From: a virus
DNA length: 57,627 nucleotides
Reading direction: 5' to 3' (one strand)
Virus record (IMG/VR): IMGVR_UViG_3300005336_000007
Location: 1 to 57,627 of that record
Positions 23,301 through 32,119 of this stretch are shown here, piece by piece; position 1 is the stretch's first letter, and the number at the start of each line of letters is the position of its first letter. The notes under the pieces are model-generated. The model made no database searches. It was not told the DNA's origin and worked only from the letters and a program-made list of their open reading frames with translations. The position numbers were made by a program, and so were the translations under genes.

Positions 23301-24026
23301 GTGTTTGTGAAGGAAGCTCGACTCAATTTGAATAACCTGTGTGCCCTGAAAGTACTTCTCATTCCCGTAAGCAGTACACGTTTCCTCACGCTTGTCACAG
23401 ACCTTCGCAGCTTGATACGTCGCGGTCTTCTGCGAGAGGATCTGATCGCCTAAGCAGTCGCCTTTCTTGAACTTCAGTGGACAGCTTGGCTGTAGATCTC
23501 GCTCAGGAATCTGTGCCGCAATCGTGCCGAGGTCTTGAACGGCAGTTATTACTCCTGATTCTCGATTAAATTGATCGGGTTTTTGTACGCGCCCCACAAA
23601 CCGAATTACCGAATGAGTAAAGGGAGAAGCAGAGCCTTCAACAACATCCAGATCATTTGCGGAAGCGGGGATTTCCCTGATGACCAGTCGCAGCCCCGCA
23701 ATGGGTGTTGATAATACCCATGCCGCAACGCTGCGATCGACATTAGAAAACGTTACACTTGCTGTATCAAACTCTTTGCCCTTGTGTTTTGTAATAGAGG
23801 GTCCATCAATGACTTTAGCCTCGTAAGCGATCTCATCTTCTCCCCAAGAAAAAGAGATCGCTTGCCCAGCGTACCTTTTGATAGCAAAGCGTGGGTCATA
23901 GCTGAGGTTGCCGAAGCCGGGATCTGGAAATGGGACATACTTCCATTCGTAAAACTCGAAGACGGTAAGCAGATCGCGGTTGCGAGTGCGGTATAAATTC
24001 AGAAGTTGCGAGGTGACAGTAAACAT
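20325..24026 (-). CDS. tail tip/host-specificity protein (J-like)
   Basis: 1233 residues, the second largest gene. The N-terminus (residues about 1-300) resembles DUF2163-type tip proteins (SWGEDEIAYEAKVIDGP, RFVGRVQ, CPLKFKKGDCLG with paired cysteines). The middle has a phage-tail_3-like region (PLTINDERHQDEVGEIN...GDVVCLSDDSGEWRN), and the C-terminus a fibronectin-like end. A domain at residues about 780-882 is shared with the neighbour at 24027. It follows the tape measure as tip proteins do. Confidence 0.75.
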   Translation of the reverse strand: MFTVTSQLLNLYRTRNRDLLTVFEFYEWKYVPFPDPGFGNLSYDPRFAIKRYAGQAISFSWGEDEIAYEAKVIDGPSITKHKGKEFDTASVTFSNVDRSVAAWVLSTPIAGLRLVIREIPASANDLDVVEGSASPFTHSVIRFVGRVQKPDQFNRESGVITAVQDLGTIAAQIPERDLQPSCPLKFKKGDCLGDQILSQKTATYQAAKVCDKREETCTAYGNEKYFQGTQVIQIESSFLHKHNESFWKKVLNILPGISRKKTTVDNSTYNTTPYGQPVPVVLGRWLHRLFTIQYKDAGETIWFKKGGCRGPIKDFVTLKNESPNLSQPLEVTKHLGEYGGVGTQTQDTVFPGGEYHSKLAYVTARCIGSDIVVSDPAPDVTSLIAGQVVRVCSGVSAGVMLGTGRIDSVFGSYDNGNDAWTDNPIDLAIHVITDPAYLNLPLAHVGQHQTAITAAYTTGAVKDVSNAERCLLPNSETTHAGVDYKRFTSTGLIGPLSFFGTADFLFQPQRPGGYWAREAEYEFFDPATPPTSLTVKTKYRKRYTAGMVLTDKKKAVDFLYDNLYASCRGFNRWDRHGRLVVDCERPVDHSFLRADAAAAATSIKLLDVTPWKRLEGALEGVDELRGKILIGAHKLTSEVRPVTSSSYSADGNGIPYSANSTSGTMTATAAGASLTGGSSSVAASGSVEIAGSCAVGDEISITIDGFTVSIIATQEDVDASIDNLTMACQLTCAINAEPILNEYIEAWRSGSNPTTVGIFCKYGELSFTTPIEEAHFAELDDPVTAPTLTSSTGTLAAGTYLVAYAYRNANGNTNISNIGAITIIANKQIDVPGVSLPAGADSIDWFVSVEANSDLMLVVNNNNGSGFSINSLPVVTAEHAPKLNTTGEEILRVMYSDAQRALAYADTTRATHLDGSFGWPEGGRQSLINQVKGTYREAIWDFAEQPLTINDERHQDEVGEINSTTIDLSAVDNFNQASRLLNGYLAKFRDLDFFFKWSAAGEPLLLEIGDVVCLSDDSGEWRNVPVTIEDISYNQKFEASFTCRLYSTSAFDDAVLQTQVPLPSALVNYLGEAPALEFDTVTFPPDGLEQGNDGIGGVSTIVGGIIFGGTYYPGQYAIVYVTKPGGSQEIANAKVIPDDTLHGTFEILAATPGVYEVCLQAVSGFGVKSAIGPCATIAIGLGAAQGEWITPMVTFSGAGNAAWTGTGSFNIPMITESGAGEPNPAGGGTYTIP

Positions 24027-24755
24027 TTAGCTTGGTGGCTTTATCAGGCGTACTACTCGCTTGTTGCGCCATATCTTCGAATGTTCGCCGTCAATGTACT
24101 CTTCTATATAAACACCAGTTACGAGGCTGCCGGGTTCTCCTGCTACCCGAGGGCGATCGCGTGGTTCAAGGAAATCGAAAGGCGTGTCTAGTTTTACAAC
24201 GTCGTGAAAATCATCTAATACGATGATCGCGGCTTCGCTCTTGTCTTCATAGGTTAGAGTGTAGCGTTGTGGCACGTCTTGAGCGGATCGGTTTGTATCG
24301 AATCCCTTGTCTTCATAGACTGACTTGAGAGTTACTTCGGACCAATCTTTGACGTGCTTTACGTACTTCGTCGGCCTGACGCCCGTACCGCCCGTTGTAT
24401 TTCGAGTCGGAACAAATACGGCATCTACGGCCGGCAGAGCGTTGATTGAAAAGGCTCCGCCTGAGTTATTGGCAATGAATCTCAAAAGGGCGGCATTGGG
24501 CTCTTCCGAAACAAACCAGTCCACACTCACGGCGCCTGTTGGGAGAGGCGTGATCGCTGCGACGTTGATTTGCTCATCATCATCCAACGCTATCAAAGCC
24601 ATTGGACCAATCTTTGTTTTTCCATTGGCGTTGACGTAGGCATAGGCGACAAGGTAAGCACCATTACTGAGCGCGCCACTGGCACTCGTAAGCACTAGCG
24701 CCGTGGTCGGATTCGCGAGAATTCCCGCGGCTGGCATGGGATAGAGTTCAGCCAT
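24027..24755 (-). CDS. distal/minor tail protein with mobile N-terminal domain
   Basis: 242 residues. The N-terminal 115 residues (LTSASGALSNGAYLVAYAY...VDWFVSEEPNAALL) repeat a domain found inside the tip protein at 20325. The C-terminal part (YTLTYEDKSEAAIIVLDDFHDVV...FDFLEPRDRPRVAG) recalls minor tail proteins of the M/DUF2460 type. It starts just after the tape measure ends. Confidence 0.6.
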   Translation of the reverse strand: MAELYPMPAAGILANPTTALVLTSASGALSNGAYLVAYAYVNANGKTKIGPMALIALDDDEQINVAAITPLPTGAVSVDWFVSEEPNAALLRFIANNSGGAFSINALPAVDAVFVPTRNTTGGTGVRPTKYVKHVKDWSEVTLKSVYEDKGFDTNRSAQDVPQRYTLTYEDKSEAAIIVLDDFHDVVKLDTPFDFLEPRDRPRVAGEPGSLVTGVYIEEYIDGEHSKIWRNKRVVRLIKPPS

Positions 24756-24769
24756 ATCAAACTAATCCG

Positions 24770-27700
24770 TCATCCGTCATTAAAAACTAGTTCGCGAAGC
24801 CCCCCCGCCGTTTTCCAATTCTTGCCGATGGTCTCAATGATATGCGAATCGTTGGTCTGTATTTTCAGTACATGCTCGTGTCTGACTATCTGCGTTTGTT
24901 GTTGGGGCTGATTGCGATTAAATGCTAGCGGATTCAATTGCCCGGATTCCCGTGACGAAGATGGCAAACCACCCGCGCTTGCGGTCTTCTGCTTAAACAG
25001 ATCCCCTGCTACGCTTCTGCCCAATAGAGCAGAGCCCCCAGCCACAGCCGCCCAAATGCCCGCCGCGGTGAAGTGTGCAGCCGATTCGGCCGGATTGAAA
25101 AACAATGTGGCAAAGCCGAGCGCCGTTTCTTTGAGCGCGTTAACGGTCGCCTCTTTCGCTAGGTTGGCGAGTGCCTGTGCGAGAATCTTGCGGCCTATTG
25201 CCGGCCCAGTCTCTCCGAGTAGAACCCAATTAGCAACCGTCTCTCCGATTGCGTCTGATACCTGATGAAATGAATCGATGAGAATGTCATTGATCGGGAC
25301 TATTGAATCTTTAATCTCTTTCGCTATTTTCTCAAGGTCAAAATCGAACGGATCAACTTCTTTTTCTTTCCTCTTGGCTGCGTCTGTTGTTCGCCGTTGC
25401 CGTGTCTGGCTGCGTTCGTCTTCTGCCTCTTGCTGGCGCTGTAATTCAAGGCGCTTTTGTCGCAACTTCTCGAGTGATTCAATCAGGCGATTGTGTTCGT
25501 CAATCTCTTCCTGAGTGCCAACCTTCATTCGCTCGAGATGCTTTTCCAGAACTTTGATTTCTTCGTCAACCTCAGCCTTTTGGTCGTTGATTGATTCGGT
25601 GGCCCTACGATGCCTGTTGTTTTCTTCTGCCAGTTCCAGGTCGCGCTGTGCCCGGATAATGTCTTTACGACTCGCAAAGCTGATCCGCAATATGTCGAGG
25701 CGTTCCCGCTGCGTGTCCAGTTCTATATCAACCGTCTCTTCCTGAAGACGCTTTAGATCCTCTGCATAACGCCGCGCACTATCTAGATCTTCTTGTCGCT
25801 TTTCATCAATATCTCGATTACCGTCAGCCTCGATAGAGACGCGCTGTTCCTTTAGAATCTTTAATTGATTATTTAGTTCTGCCTCTGCTTTTGTGCGCTC
25901 ACCAACATTAACAATCAATCCCGCCGCTTTAAGACGCGCTTCAGTTGCTTCAATCTCTGCGTCAATAAGTCGTAGTTTTACTTGCAGCACCTCGCGCGCT
26001 ACCTGCTCTTCTGTCTTGACTCGAAGCCGGCCAAGAGACTCAAGCGCTCCTATCGTGCGCTCACCTACAATCCGTTGCAGTTCGATGGCCGTATCAATCT
26101 CACCTTGCTTGATTTCCTTGGTCTGTTTGGCGGCATCGCGGTCACGTTGCAATCGGCGCTCGTTCTGTGCGTCCTTAAGTTGATTGGCCTCACGCTCGAG
26201 TTTCTCAATCTCGCGATTAACCTCTTTTTGATTCTCAATGGTCAGGAAGCCTATTTCCTTCTGCTTCTCAAGCGACTTCCGGCGCTCATCTATCTTATTC
26301 CGTTCGAGCGCCTCAATAACCGTGAGACCATCAGTTTCAACGCGCTCTTCACGTGCAATCTGACCTTCGATGACCTTTATCTGTCGGTCGAAATCAGCCA
26401 GTAAATTGTCCAAAGCGTTGCGCTCTTCATTCCGTTGCGAATCCGCGCGTTCCTTGGCGGCCTTCGCCCGGATCTCGCGTGAGGTGGTAGTAAATAACGA
26501 TTCGGCGTCGAGTTGTTGATGCTGAAGTTTTTGAACCTCTTCGCCTGACTTGCGAATAGTGTCCTGCTTTTCTCTCTCAGATATATCTGTCCGCTCTTGT
26601 ATGGTCTTGATTTCCCGTTCTTTTAAGTCAAGTTCGGACTGAATGCGGTCGCTCTCAGATTTGAAGATCTTTCTATTATTCTCTATGACTCCTTCCGCTT
26701 CCTGTTGACGATTGATGCGGCCCCGCTCAAACAGTTCCGTCAGAGCCTGCTTTTGCTCCGCGGCAGCACGTTTGACTATAGCCGTGACCGCATCGGCCGT
26801 CTGAGCGGCTTCCTGTGCTGTGCCGAGGGGCGTTTTAGTAGGAAGCGTAACCGAACTTGGGCCGGGAACATTAATCGTCGCTATAGCCTGTGAATTGATA
26901 TCCCTGAAGATCGTGGCCTGCTCATTTGATTCTTTAATTGCCTCTGCGAGGGCTCTGTAGTCCTGTGTAAGGAATCCAACGACGATCCCGAGCCCTTTCA
27001 TGCCTTGCCCCACACTACGCACTACAGGGCCAGCAAGGTTACTAAAAGCTTTAAGTAGCGGGCTCAGGTCGCGAACCAGATCTCCGGTGACGCGAATAAT
27101 GTCAATGAAGGCTGGGATCAGTTCCTTAGCGGCCACCGCAGAACTCGCGCGAAGCTGAAAATCAAGCTCTGCTAATTGGTCGTTGAATTTGTCGGCGGCC
27201 CGCGCAGCGTCCGTTTCAATTAGTATCCCCATCTCACGGAACCGCTTTATAGCGCCATCAAGATCGCCGTTAGTCTCTTTAAGGATGGCGAGAATTTGCT
27301 TGCCGCCCCGCGCTCCAAAGAGTTCAGCCGCTGCATTAGTTTGTGCAAACCCCTCCTGCATTGCAGCCAACGCGGTAAACGCAGAACGTAACGCAGATTC
27401 AGTGTCTCCAGTTTTCACCCCGAGATCGGCAAAGAGTTGTCCGGTCTTGCTGAGCGGGTCTTGAGCGTCATCAAGTTTGCGCTGGAAATTGAATACTGAC
27501 TGCGCGATATTGTCGATATTTCCACCAGTAGTCCTTGCCACTACTTCCAGCGCGGAGAGTGTCTCTACTGCCAGCCCTGTTTGTTGGGCCAGATCGAACA
27601 TCCGCCCCTGAAACTCTGCGGCACTCTTTGCTAACTCAAATAATTCCTTACTGATGACAATCAGTCCGGCGCTTAGTGCGGCGATCGCCACAACGGCGAT

Positions 27701-28273
27701 TCCAACAGGGCCAGCGATCGCGGCAATCGATCCGCCCGCCGCCGCCGCTTCTGTGCTCATTTCACCGAGACTTGCTCCAGTAGAGCCAACAACACTTCCA
27801 AGAGAACTGATGCGCCCGGATACCGCGCCTAAAGGGCCTTGGAACGTTGCTACTGTGGCGCTCAGTTGCTGAAGCACGTCTCTAAACGACTTGGTTCCTG
27901 CGGCTGTTTGGAGCGCGGCCTTTTCTTCCTGCTTCCACTGCGCTATCAATGCTGCGCTTCGTTGGCGCTGTAGAGACGCAGCAGCAGCCAGTTGTTGCTT
28001 TACAGTGAGTTCCCCGCGGGCGGCTGTCTGTATGGCCTGTGAGCGCGTGTGCGTCTCATTTACGACTGAGGCGGTGACTTCTTTTTGAAGTCCTATCGCA
28101 GCTTGCGCTTGCTGTCTTTGAACAGATATCGGAGCAGCGGCGGCACCGTCTCCAGGCTTATTTAAGTTCGCGAGTTGGGATGATAATTGAGCGGTGAGGC
28201 GTTGAAGTTCAGCCGAGGCTTGGGCGCCGTTGGCTTTAAGTAGAAACGTTAGTGAGAGTTCATTAGCAGACAC
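24770..28273 (-). CDS. tail tape measure protein
   Basis: 1167 residues from GTG at 28271-28273. Long helical, Ala/Gln/Glu/Lys-rich coiled coils (residues about 520-980), two hydrophobic stretches (AAIAGPVGIAVVAIAALSAG near 190 and a C-terminal AGIWAAVAGGSALLG), and an N-terminal domain typical of tape measures. At about 0.15 nm per residue the tail would be near 175 nm. A 16-codon ORF precedes it. Confidence 0.9.
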   Translation of the reverse strand: MSANELSLTFLLKANGAQASAELQRLTAQLSSQLANLNKPGDGAAAAPISVQRQQAQAAIGLQKEVTASVVNETHTRSQAIQTAARGELTVKQQLAAAASLQRQRSAALIAQWKQEEKAALQTAAGTKSFRDVLQQLSATVATFQGPLGAVSGRISSLGSVVGSTGASLGEMSTEAAAAGGSIAAIAGPVGIAVVAIAALSAGLIVISKELFELAKSAAEFQGRMFDLAQQTGLAVETLSALEVVARTTGGNIDNIAQSVFNFQRKLDDAQDPLSKTGQLFADLGVKTGDTESALRSAFTALAAMQEGFAQTNAAAELFGARGGKQILAILKETNGDLDGAIKRFREMGILIETDAARAADKFNDQLAELDFQLRASSAVAAKELIPAFIDIIRVTGDLVRDLSPLLKAFSNLAGPVVRSVGQGMKGLGIVVGFLTQDYRALAEAIKESNEQATIFRDINSQAIATINVPGPSSVTLPTKTPLGTAQEAAQTADAVTAIVKRAAAEQKQALTELFERGRINRQQEAEGVIENNRKIFKSESDRIQSELDLKEREIKTIQERTDISEREKQDTIRKSGEEVQKLQHQQLDAESLFTTTSREIRAKAAKERADSQRNEERNALDNLLADFDRQIKVIEGQIAREERVETDGLTVIEALERNKIDERRKSLEKQKEIGFLTIENQKEVNREIEKLEREANQLKDAQNERRLQRDRDAAKQTKEIKQGEIDTAIELQRIVGERTIGALESLGRLRVKTEEQVAREVLQVKLRLIDAEIEATEARLKAAGLIVNVGERTKAEAELNNQLKILKEQRVSIEADGNRDIDEKRQEDLDSARRYAEDLKRLQEETVDIELDTQRERLDILRISFASRKDIIRAQRDLELAEENNRHRRATESINDQKAEVDEEIKVLEKHLERMKVGTQEEIDEHNRLIESLEKLRQKRLELQRQQEAEDERSQTRQRRTTDAAKRKEKEVDPFDFDLEKIAKEIKDSIVPINDILIDSFHQVSDAIGETVANWVLLGETGPAIGRKILAQALANLAKEATVNALKETALGFATLFFNPAESAAHFTAAGIWAAVAGGSALLGRSVAGDLFKQKTASAGGLPSSSRESGQLNPLAFNRNQPQQQTQIVRHEHVLKIQTNDSHIIETIGKNWKTAGGLRELVFNDG

Positions 28274-28331
28274 ATCTATTTTGAAACGGTTACAAACGTA
28301 ATGGGTGTCTTAAAGAAAGTTTCCATGTTTA

Positions 28332-28527
28332 CTATCTTACACCAATTCTCAATAGGACTGCGGTTAACAATTCTCTGTCAGTTTTCTTTACTTCCAAATC
28401 ATAGATCCTTAGTCTCAAGTTGCAAACCAGATCGAAAGCTGTCAGAAGATCACAATCAGGGTCAAGACCATAAAGAATTCCCGGACGAACGCTAAAGTTT
28501 CTACCCGCGACCGAGAGTTCGAGAACC
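28332..28527 (-). CDS. frameshift extension of the tail chaperone
   Basis: A 64-codon frame (VLELSVAGRNFSVRPGILYG...RELLTAVLLRIGVR, stop TAG 28332-28334) lies +1 relative to the gene at 28501 and has no start of its own. It is open from 28562, after an upstream TAG at 28563-28565. The shift must happen between there and the chaperone stop. GGA-AAA-GGT (28525-28533) is the likely site: tRNA-Lys can move from AAA to AAG. The product would be a G-T type fusion of about 245 residues. Confidence 0.6.
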
Positions 28528-29070
28528 TTTTCCGGATCTCTTAGAAACGCTTTTGATAGTCGCTACCGTAGTGCTTTCACCTCCCTTGAGTGTGACGGTT
28601 GCGCTTTCGGGAGATGCTTGGCCAGTAGCAGCACGGAACACGAAAAACATGTCACTCTGTTCCATGTCTACGATGTGTAGGTCTCCTGGGAGTTCGGGAT
28701 TGAGCACTATCCGAGGAATAACGCACGCTTCCTTTATGACCCTAGCCATCACCTCAGCATGCTCTTCACCCTTTTTGATCAGCTTCGCGAGTTCTTCTTG
28801 CTCCGAAAGTTCTTCGTGATCTTCGTCATCCTCTATCGGAATCCCAACCCCATTCTTTTGCCAGCCGTCAACCGCGTCTTCCGTCAAAAGATGCTGCATA
28901 TGACCAGCCACAACGAAGGCCATCGCACCGATCGGGCGAACATAGAAGCGCTCGCCCGTCTCCGGGTTGGTAAACCATTGTGGTGCTACTTTATCGCGCC
29001 GCTCCCTCTTGCGCTGAAGGTAGTCAGCGGCATTCCACTCTGCTTGCTCAGATTGTTTCTGCCTTGCCAT
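28501..29070 (-). CDS. tail assembly chaperone (G-type)
   Basis: 189 residues. ADYLQRKRERRDKVAPQWFTNPETGERFYVRPIGAMAFVVAG followed by an acidic helical region fits tail assembly chaperones placed between major tail protein and tape measure. The last 12 residues are basic (SKRSGKGSRTLGRG) and overlap a frameshift window leading into the extension at 28332-28527. The ATG overlaps the end of the major tail gene. Confidence 0.75.
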   Translation of the reverse strand: MARQKQSEQAEWNAADYLQRKRERRDKVAPQWFTNPETGERFYVRPIGAMAFVVAGHMQHLLTEDAVDGWQKNGVGIPIEDDEDHEELSEQEELAKLIKKGEEHAEVMARVIKEACVIPRIVLNPELPGDLHIVDMEQSDMFFVFRAATGQASPESATVTLKGGESTTVATIKSVSKRSGKGSRTLGRG

Positions 29071-29942
29071 CAGGCTGCGATGATCTCCAGGATAAATTCT
29101 TTCGTCTGAGTGGCCCCGTTAGCGTCTTCAGCCTCAACCGTAAACGTTGAAACCCCTACAGTCGTTGGAGTACCGGTAATCACGCCGGCGGAACTGAGTG
29201 TCAGGCCAGCGGGCAATGTCCCCACTGTGACGGACCAAGTGTACGGAGACACGCCGCCAGTGACAACCAGCGTTATCGGCGCGATTGCTACATCCTCCAC
29301 CTTGTCAGGAAGCGGACTTGCCGTAGAGATAGTTAAGACCGCTTCGATGACGAATGTGCGCCATATTTGATCACCATCTTGACGAGTGTCATCAGCCAGG
29401 CCCGTGATGACCATACTTTGCTTTGCGCGCTCTGTCTTTTTGAACTGGAGTGTATACGCCGCGTTGTTGTACGCCTTGTAAAGAATCGCCCCAATATAAC
29501 CGCCGCCCTTTTCTTTAGAGATCACCGCCACTGGAGCAGGTGCCAGCGAAACACGGGAGCCTCCAGCGGTTACGCGCTTCGTAGTAATTCCTGCGTCGGT
29601 ATTCTCTGAGTACTCTACACCCGGCTGGAGCGCTGCCATCTTTTCAATGTCCACAACCTCAAGCGCGTCAAAGTCGACATGCGCATTCCAAGCATCTACG
29701 CCAGCCTCATACGGAGCATCTATTTCATCGTAGATCTCCTGTACGATGGTAGGCTCAGCAAGAAACGTGTAGCCCGCATCGGTGCCCCCAAAGAAGACGG
29801 CGTCGGGATTCTGTGTGGCATCTGGAACTCCGTTCGCGTCAACGATCAAGTCTTCATCGAAGGCGAGTGCCTTGATGTTGTAGTAAGCTTTTCCGTGCTT
29901 GCGATGAAATTTGACCGTATTAGCGGTGCCCGTTGCTGCCAT
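29070..29942 (-). CDS. major tail protein with C-terminal Ig-like domain
   Basis: 290 residues. The first about 200 form the tube domain (KFHRKHGKAYYNIKAL...MVITGLADDTRQDGDQIWRTFVIEA). Residues about 210-290 are an Ig/cadherin-like He_PIG repeat (LVVTGGVSPYTWSVTVGTLPAG...GTPTTVGVSTFTVEAEDANG), a decoration often displayed on siphovirus tails. Upstream of the chaperone, as expected. Confidence 0.8.
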   Translation of the reverse strand: MAATGTANTVKFHRKHGKAYYNIKALAFDEDLIVDANGVPDATQNPDAVFFGGTDAGYTFLAEPTIVQEIYDEIDAPYEAGVDAWNAHVDFDALEVVDIEKMAALQPGVEYSENTDAGITTKRVTAGGSRVSLAPAPVAVISKEKGGGYIGAILYKAYNNAAYTLQFKKTERAKQSMVITGLADDTRQDGDQIWRTFVIEAVLTISTASPLPDKVEDVAIAPITLVVTGGVSPYTWSVTVGTLPAGLTLSSAGVITGTPTTVGVSTFTVEAEDANGATQTKEFILEIIAA

Positions 29943-29951
29943 TAGATTCTC

Positions 29952-30473
29952 CTATCCTCTTTCAACTTCGCGGTAAGAAATCGTTGCGATTACGCTGCCG
30001 ACTTGGACATATGTGTTTTCACTCTCATATTGTCGCTCACCGTAGCGCTCACTTCCAACCGTGATGAGAATTCCCTCGCGCCCATTGTTGTTAAAGCCCA
30101 CTGTCAACGCTTCCTCGTCCATTTCACAAACAACCGATCGAACCATCAACACATAAGGCTCAAGGGTTTCAATTAACTGCTCACTGTCGGATTCAATGCA
30201 CTCGACTTCAAGTAGCAGGCGCTTGTTTTCATCGTAGTCACCACCGTTAGTAGCCTCGGGATCGTTCCCCAAAACGAGGGCGTTGATAACCGGATAATTG
30301 TCTCTTACCGCGCGGGCCGTGTACGCCTGGGCTAATGGCGGCAAAGTCTCCGAGATCCCTGATTGACTTGCGGCCCAAGCTAACGCTTCCACCTGATTCG
30401 CCATGATCGCGCTCAGAATATTGTCGCGAAATGGCCTGATCGATAGAAACTGGAATTTCGGCGTCCATGTCAT
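29952..30473 (-). CDS. tail terminator-like protein
   Basis: 173 residues; a helical N-terminus then an alpha/beta body (KRLLLEVECIESDSEQLIETL...GSVIATISYREVERG). Its position between the gp10-like protein and the major tail protein is that of tail terminators; sequence alone does not prove it. Confidence 0.6.
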   Translation of the reverse strand: MTWTPKFQFLSIRPFRDNILSAIMANQVEALAWAASQSGISETLPPLAQAYTARAVRDNYPVINALVLGNDPEATNGGDYDENKRLLLEVECIESDSEQLIETLEPYVLMVRSVVCEMDEEALTVGFNNNGREGILITVGSERYGERQYESENTYVQVGSVIATISYREVERG

Positions 30474-30937
30474 TTAACTTGGAACCCTAGACCGCGCGCC
30501 TGCTCTTTCATCTTCTGCGTAGCCGCTTCGCCCATACGATTAAAGTCTCGCTGGTTGAACATGAAGACCGGACGCCTCTTGCTCGCGAAACGGGAGTACT
30601 GAATAGACGATCCGAGTAATAATGTATCCCTACCTGTCGCGGTGTGAATGTTCATTGTTGCGTTCTTTTTCGTTAGCGAGGTTACAAGAGCCGTGGTAGC
30701 TTGCATGATCGGTTTGTCAACAAACCTAACGCGCTTTCGCTCTCGATATGCGGGCGTCAGATCCGGCCACTGACCGCGCCCTTCGCTGTCAAATATCTCC
30801 TGAACAATTGGGTAGAACGCTCGCTCGGCTACCGCTTCGAGAATTTGTTGCGGCTCTTCAACCAGTCGGCTGATTTGCTTAAACCCCGACCGGAGCTGCT
30901 CGAAGCCGATTACTTCAACGTAGAATCGCACCGTCAC
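30470..30937 (-). CDS. virion morphogenesis/tail completion protein (gpS/HK97 gp10-like)
   Basis: 155 residues: IFDSEGRGQWPDLTPAYRERKRVRFVDKPIMQATTALVTSL...SRFASKRRPVFMFNQRDFNRM. The W-x-x-L-T..Y...K and L..S...H/F.R..F motifs are those of phage virion morphogenesis proteins (Phage_tail_S). It probably helps join head and tail. Overlaps both neighbours by 4 bases. Confidence 0.75.
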   Translation of the reverse strand: MTVRFYVEVIGFEQLRSGFKQISRLVEEPQQILEAVAERAFYPIVQEIFDSEGRGQWPDLTPAYRERKRVRFVDKPIMQATTALVTSLTKKNATMNIHTATGRDTLLLGSSIQYSRFASKRRPVFMFNQRDFNRMGEAATQKMKEQARGLGFQVK

Positions 30938-31293
30938 TTGATTGCTCCAACCTTGATTTCTTTAGTGAAGAACGTCCACATTCGCGGCTCGCCCTGAGGC
31001 GGGTCTTGGCTATCAATCTTGCAATAATTGTCGCCCCATTGAAGCCGATTAACCCGAGATGTTACGTCCGGTGTTAATAGGTCTTGATCAATAACCTCGA
31101 TCTTGATTAGCGACTCGATCTGTCCACGTATTCGCTCTTCATCGGGCAGCCATCCGTCTGTTATTTCGGCTAACAACACAGCATCGCTAGTTTTCTTCTC
31201 AAAGAGCTTTAAGGTCACGTTGCCGTATAGCAGCTTCCTAATCTTATTGAAAGCTTTGCGATTTGCCTTCCTGATTGACAGTCCTGCTGGCAT
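30934..31293 (-). CDS. head-tail joining protein candidate
   Basis: 119 residues, basic N-terminus (SIRKANRKAFNKIRKLLYGNVTLKLFEKK) then an alpha/beta region. Placed between capsid genes and the gp10-like gene, where head-tail connector or stopper proteins lie. No family recognised with certainty. Confidence 0.55.
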   Translation of the reverse strand: MPAGLSIRKANRKAFNKIRKLLYGNVTLKLFEKKTSDAVLLAEITDGWLPDEERIRGQIESLIKIEVIDQDLLTPDVTSRVNRLQWGDNYCKIDSQDPPQGEPRMWTFFTKEIKVGAIK

Positions 31294-31295
31294 GG

Positions 31296-31631
31296 TTAGA
31301 ACACAAACTCATTTCTCAACACAACTGAACCGGATTCGCCGGTTATCGCAAGGCTTCGCACCTCGGGAAGTCCTAAGAGCAGCCGCATACGACTCCGAAT
31401 ATCCAAACCAGCGTCTAGATGAGGGTCGTACTGAATCCCTCGGCTCCCGCCTTTGATTCCAATCGATTCTCCCGCTGGATACTCAGCATCCCAAGCATCG
31501 ATGAGTTCAAGGGCTCGATCCCATTGCCCGTTCGTCAGTAACGCGATTCGGCTCTTGACAAAAGCGTAATTGTTTTCGCCCGCAATCTCACGGACTTTGT
31601 CAATTTCTGAATCATCGGCACTTGGAGGCAT
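31296..31631 (-). CDS. hypothetical head completion protein
   Basis: 111 residues, helical (DDSEIDKVREIAGENNYAFVKSRIALLTNGQWDRALELIDAW) with a beta C-terminus. Position in the head-tail junction cluster suggests an adaptor. Not recognised. Confidence 0.55.
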   Translation of the reverse strand: MPPSADDSEIDKVREIAGENNYAFVKSRIALLTNGQWDRALELIDAWDAEYPAGESIGIKGGSRGIQYDPHLDAGLDIRSRMRLLLGLPEVRSLAITGESGSVVLRNEFVF

Positions 31632-31633
31632 GG

Positions 31634-32104
31634 TTAGAACTGGAAAACCGTTGCTCTGACTGTGACTGATGCTGGATTACTTAGAGCCGTGGTCGCGTTG
31701 GTTAAATTACACCGCTTAACCGTGACAGTGTTTGACGCTGACACAAAGCCTTCGATGGTCGCGTATTCAGTAGTCGCCCATCCTGCTGCGGGAACTCCGA
31801 TAGCCACAGAATCACCGTCAGCCGCTCCGGTTACAGTCACGTTGAAGGTTTCACACGCTCCCGCTGCCAGGGCCGTAAAATCAACCGCTGCGGTTGCTGA
31901 TAAGACTTTTTTAAGCGCCGTGCCGCCCCCAACCTGAACGCCTTGGCCGCTCTTAGGCGTGAGTTTCACGGCCCCGGCACTCGTCAACTCGATTACCGCT
32001 CCGCCATAACTCAGACGATAGCCGGCCGCGTACACGACCGTCGAAAGCGAAAGAATCACCAGTAGAACCGTTACGATGATGTTTCTAAGTCTGAAGAGTT
32101 TCAT
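31634..32104 (-). CDS. exported beta-rich protein within the head cluster
   Basis: 156 residues. A clear signal peptide (NIIVTVLLVILSLSTVVYAAG, cleavage after AYAA-type site) is followed by a Gly/Ala/Thr/Val-rich beta domain with two cysteines. This class of domain (VTGAADGDSVAIGVP...SNTVTVKRCNL) appears in phage virion or exported proteins. It is unusual next to the capsid gene. Confidence 0.6.
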   Translation of the reverse strand: MKLFRLRNIIVTVLLVILSLSTVVYAAGYRLSYGGAVIELTSAGAVKLTPKSGQGVQVGGGTALKKVLSATAAVDFTALAAGACETFNVTVTGAADGDSVAIGVPAAGWATTEYATIEGFVSASNTVTVKRCNLTNATTALSNPASVTVRATVFQF

Positions 32105-32119
32105 TCTGGCTATCTCCTG

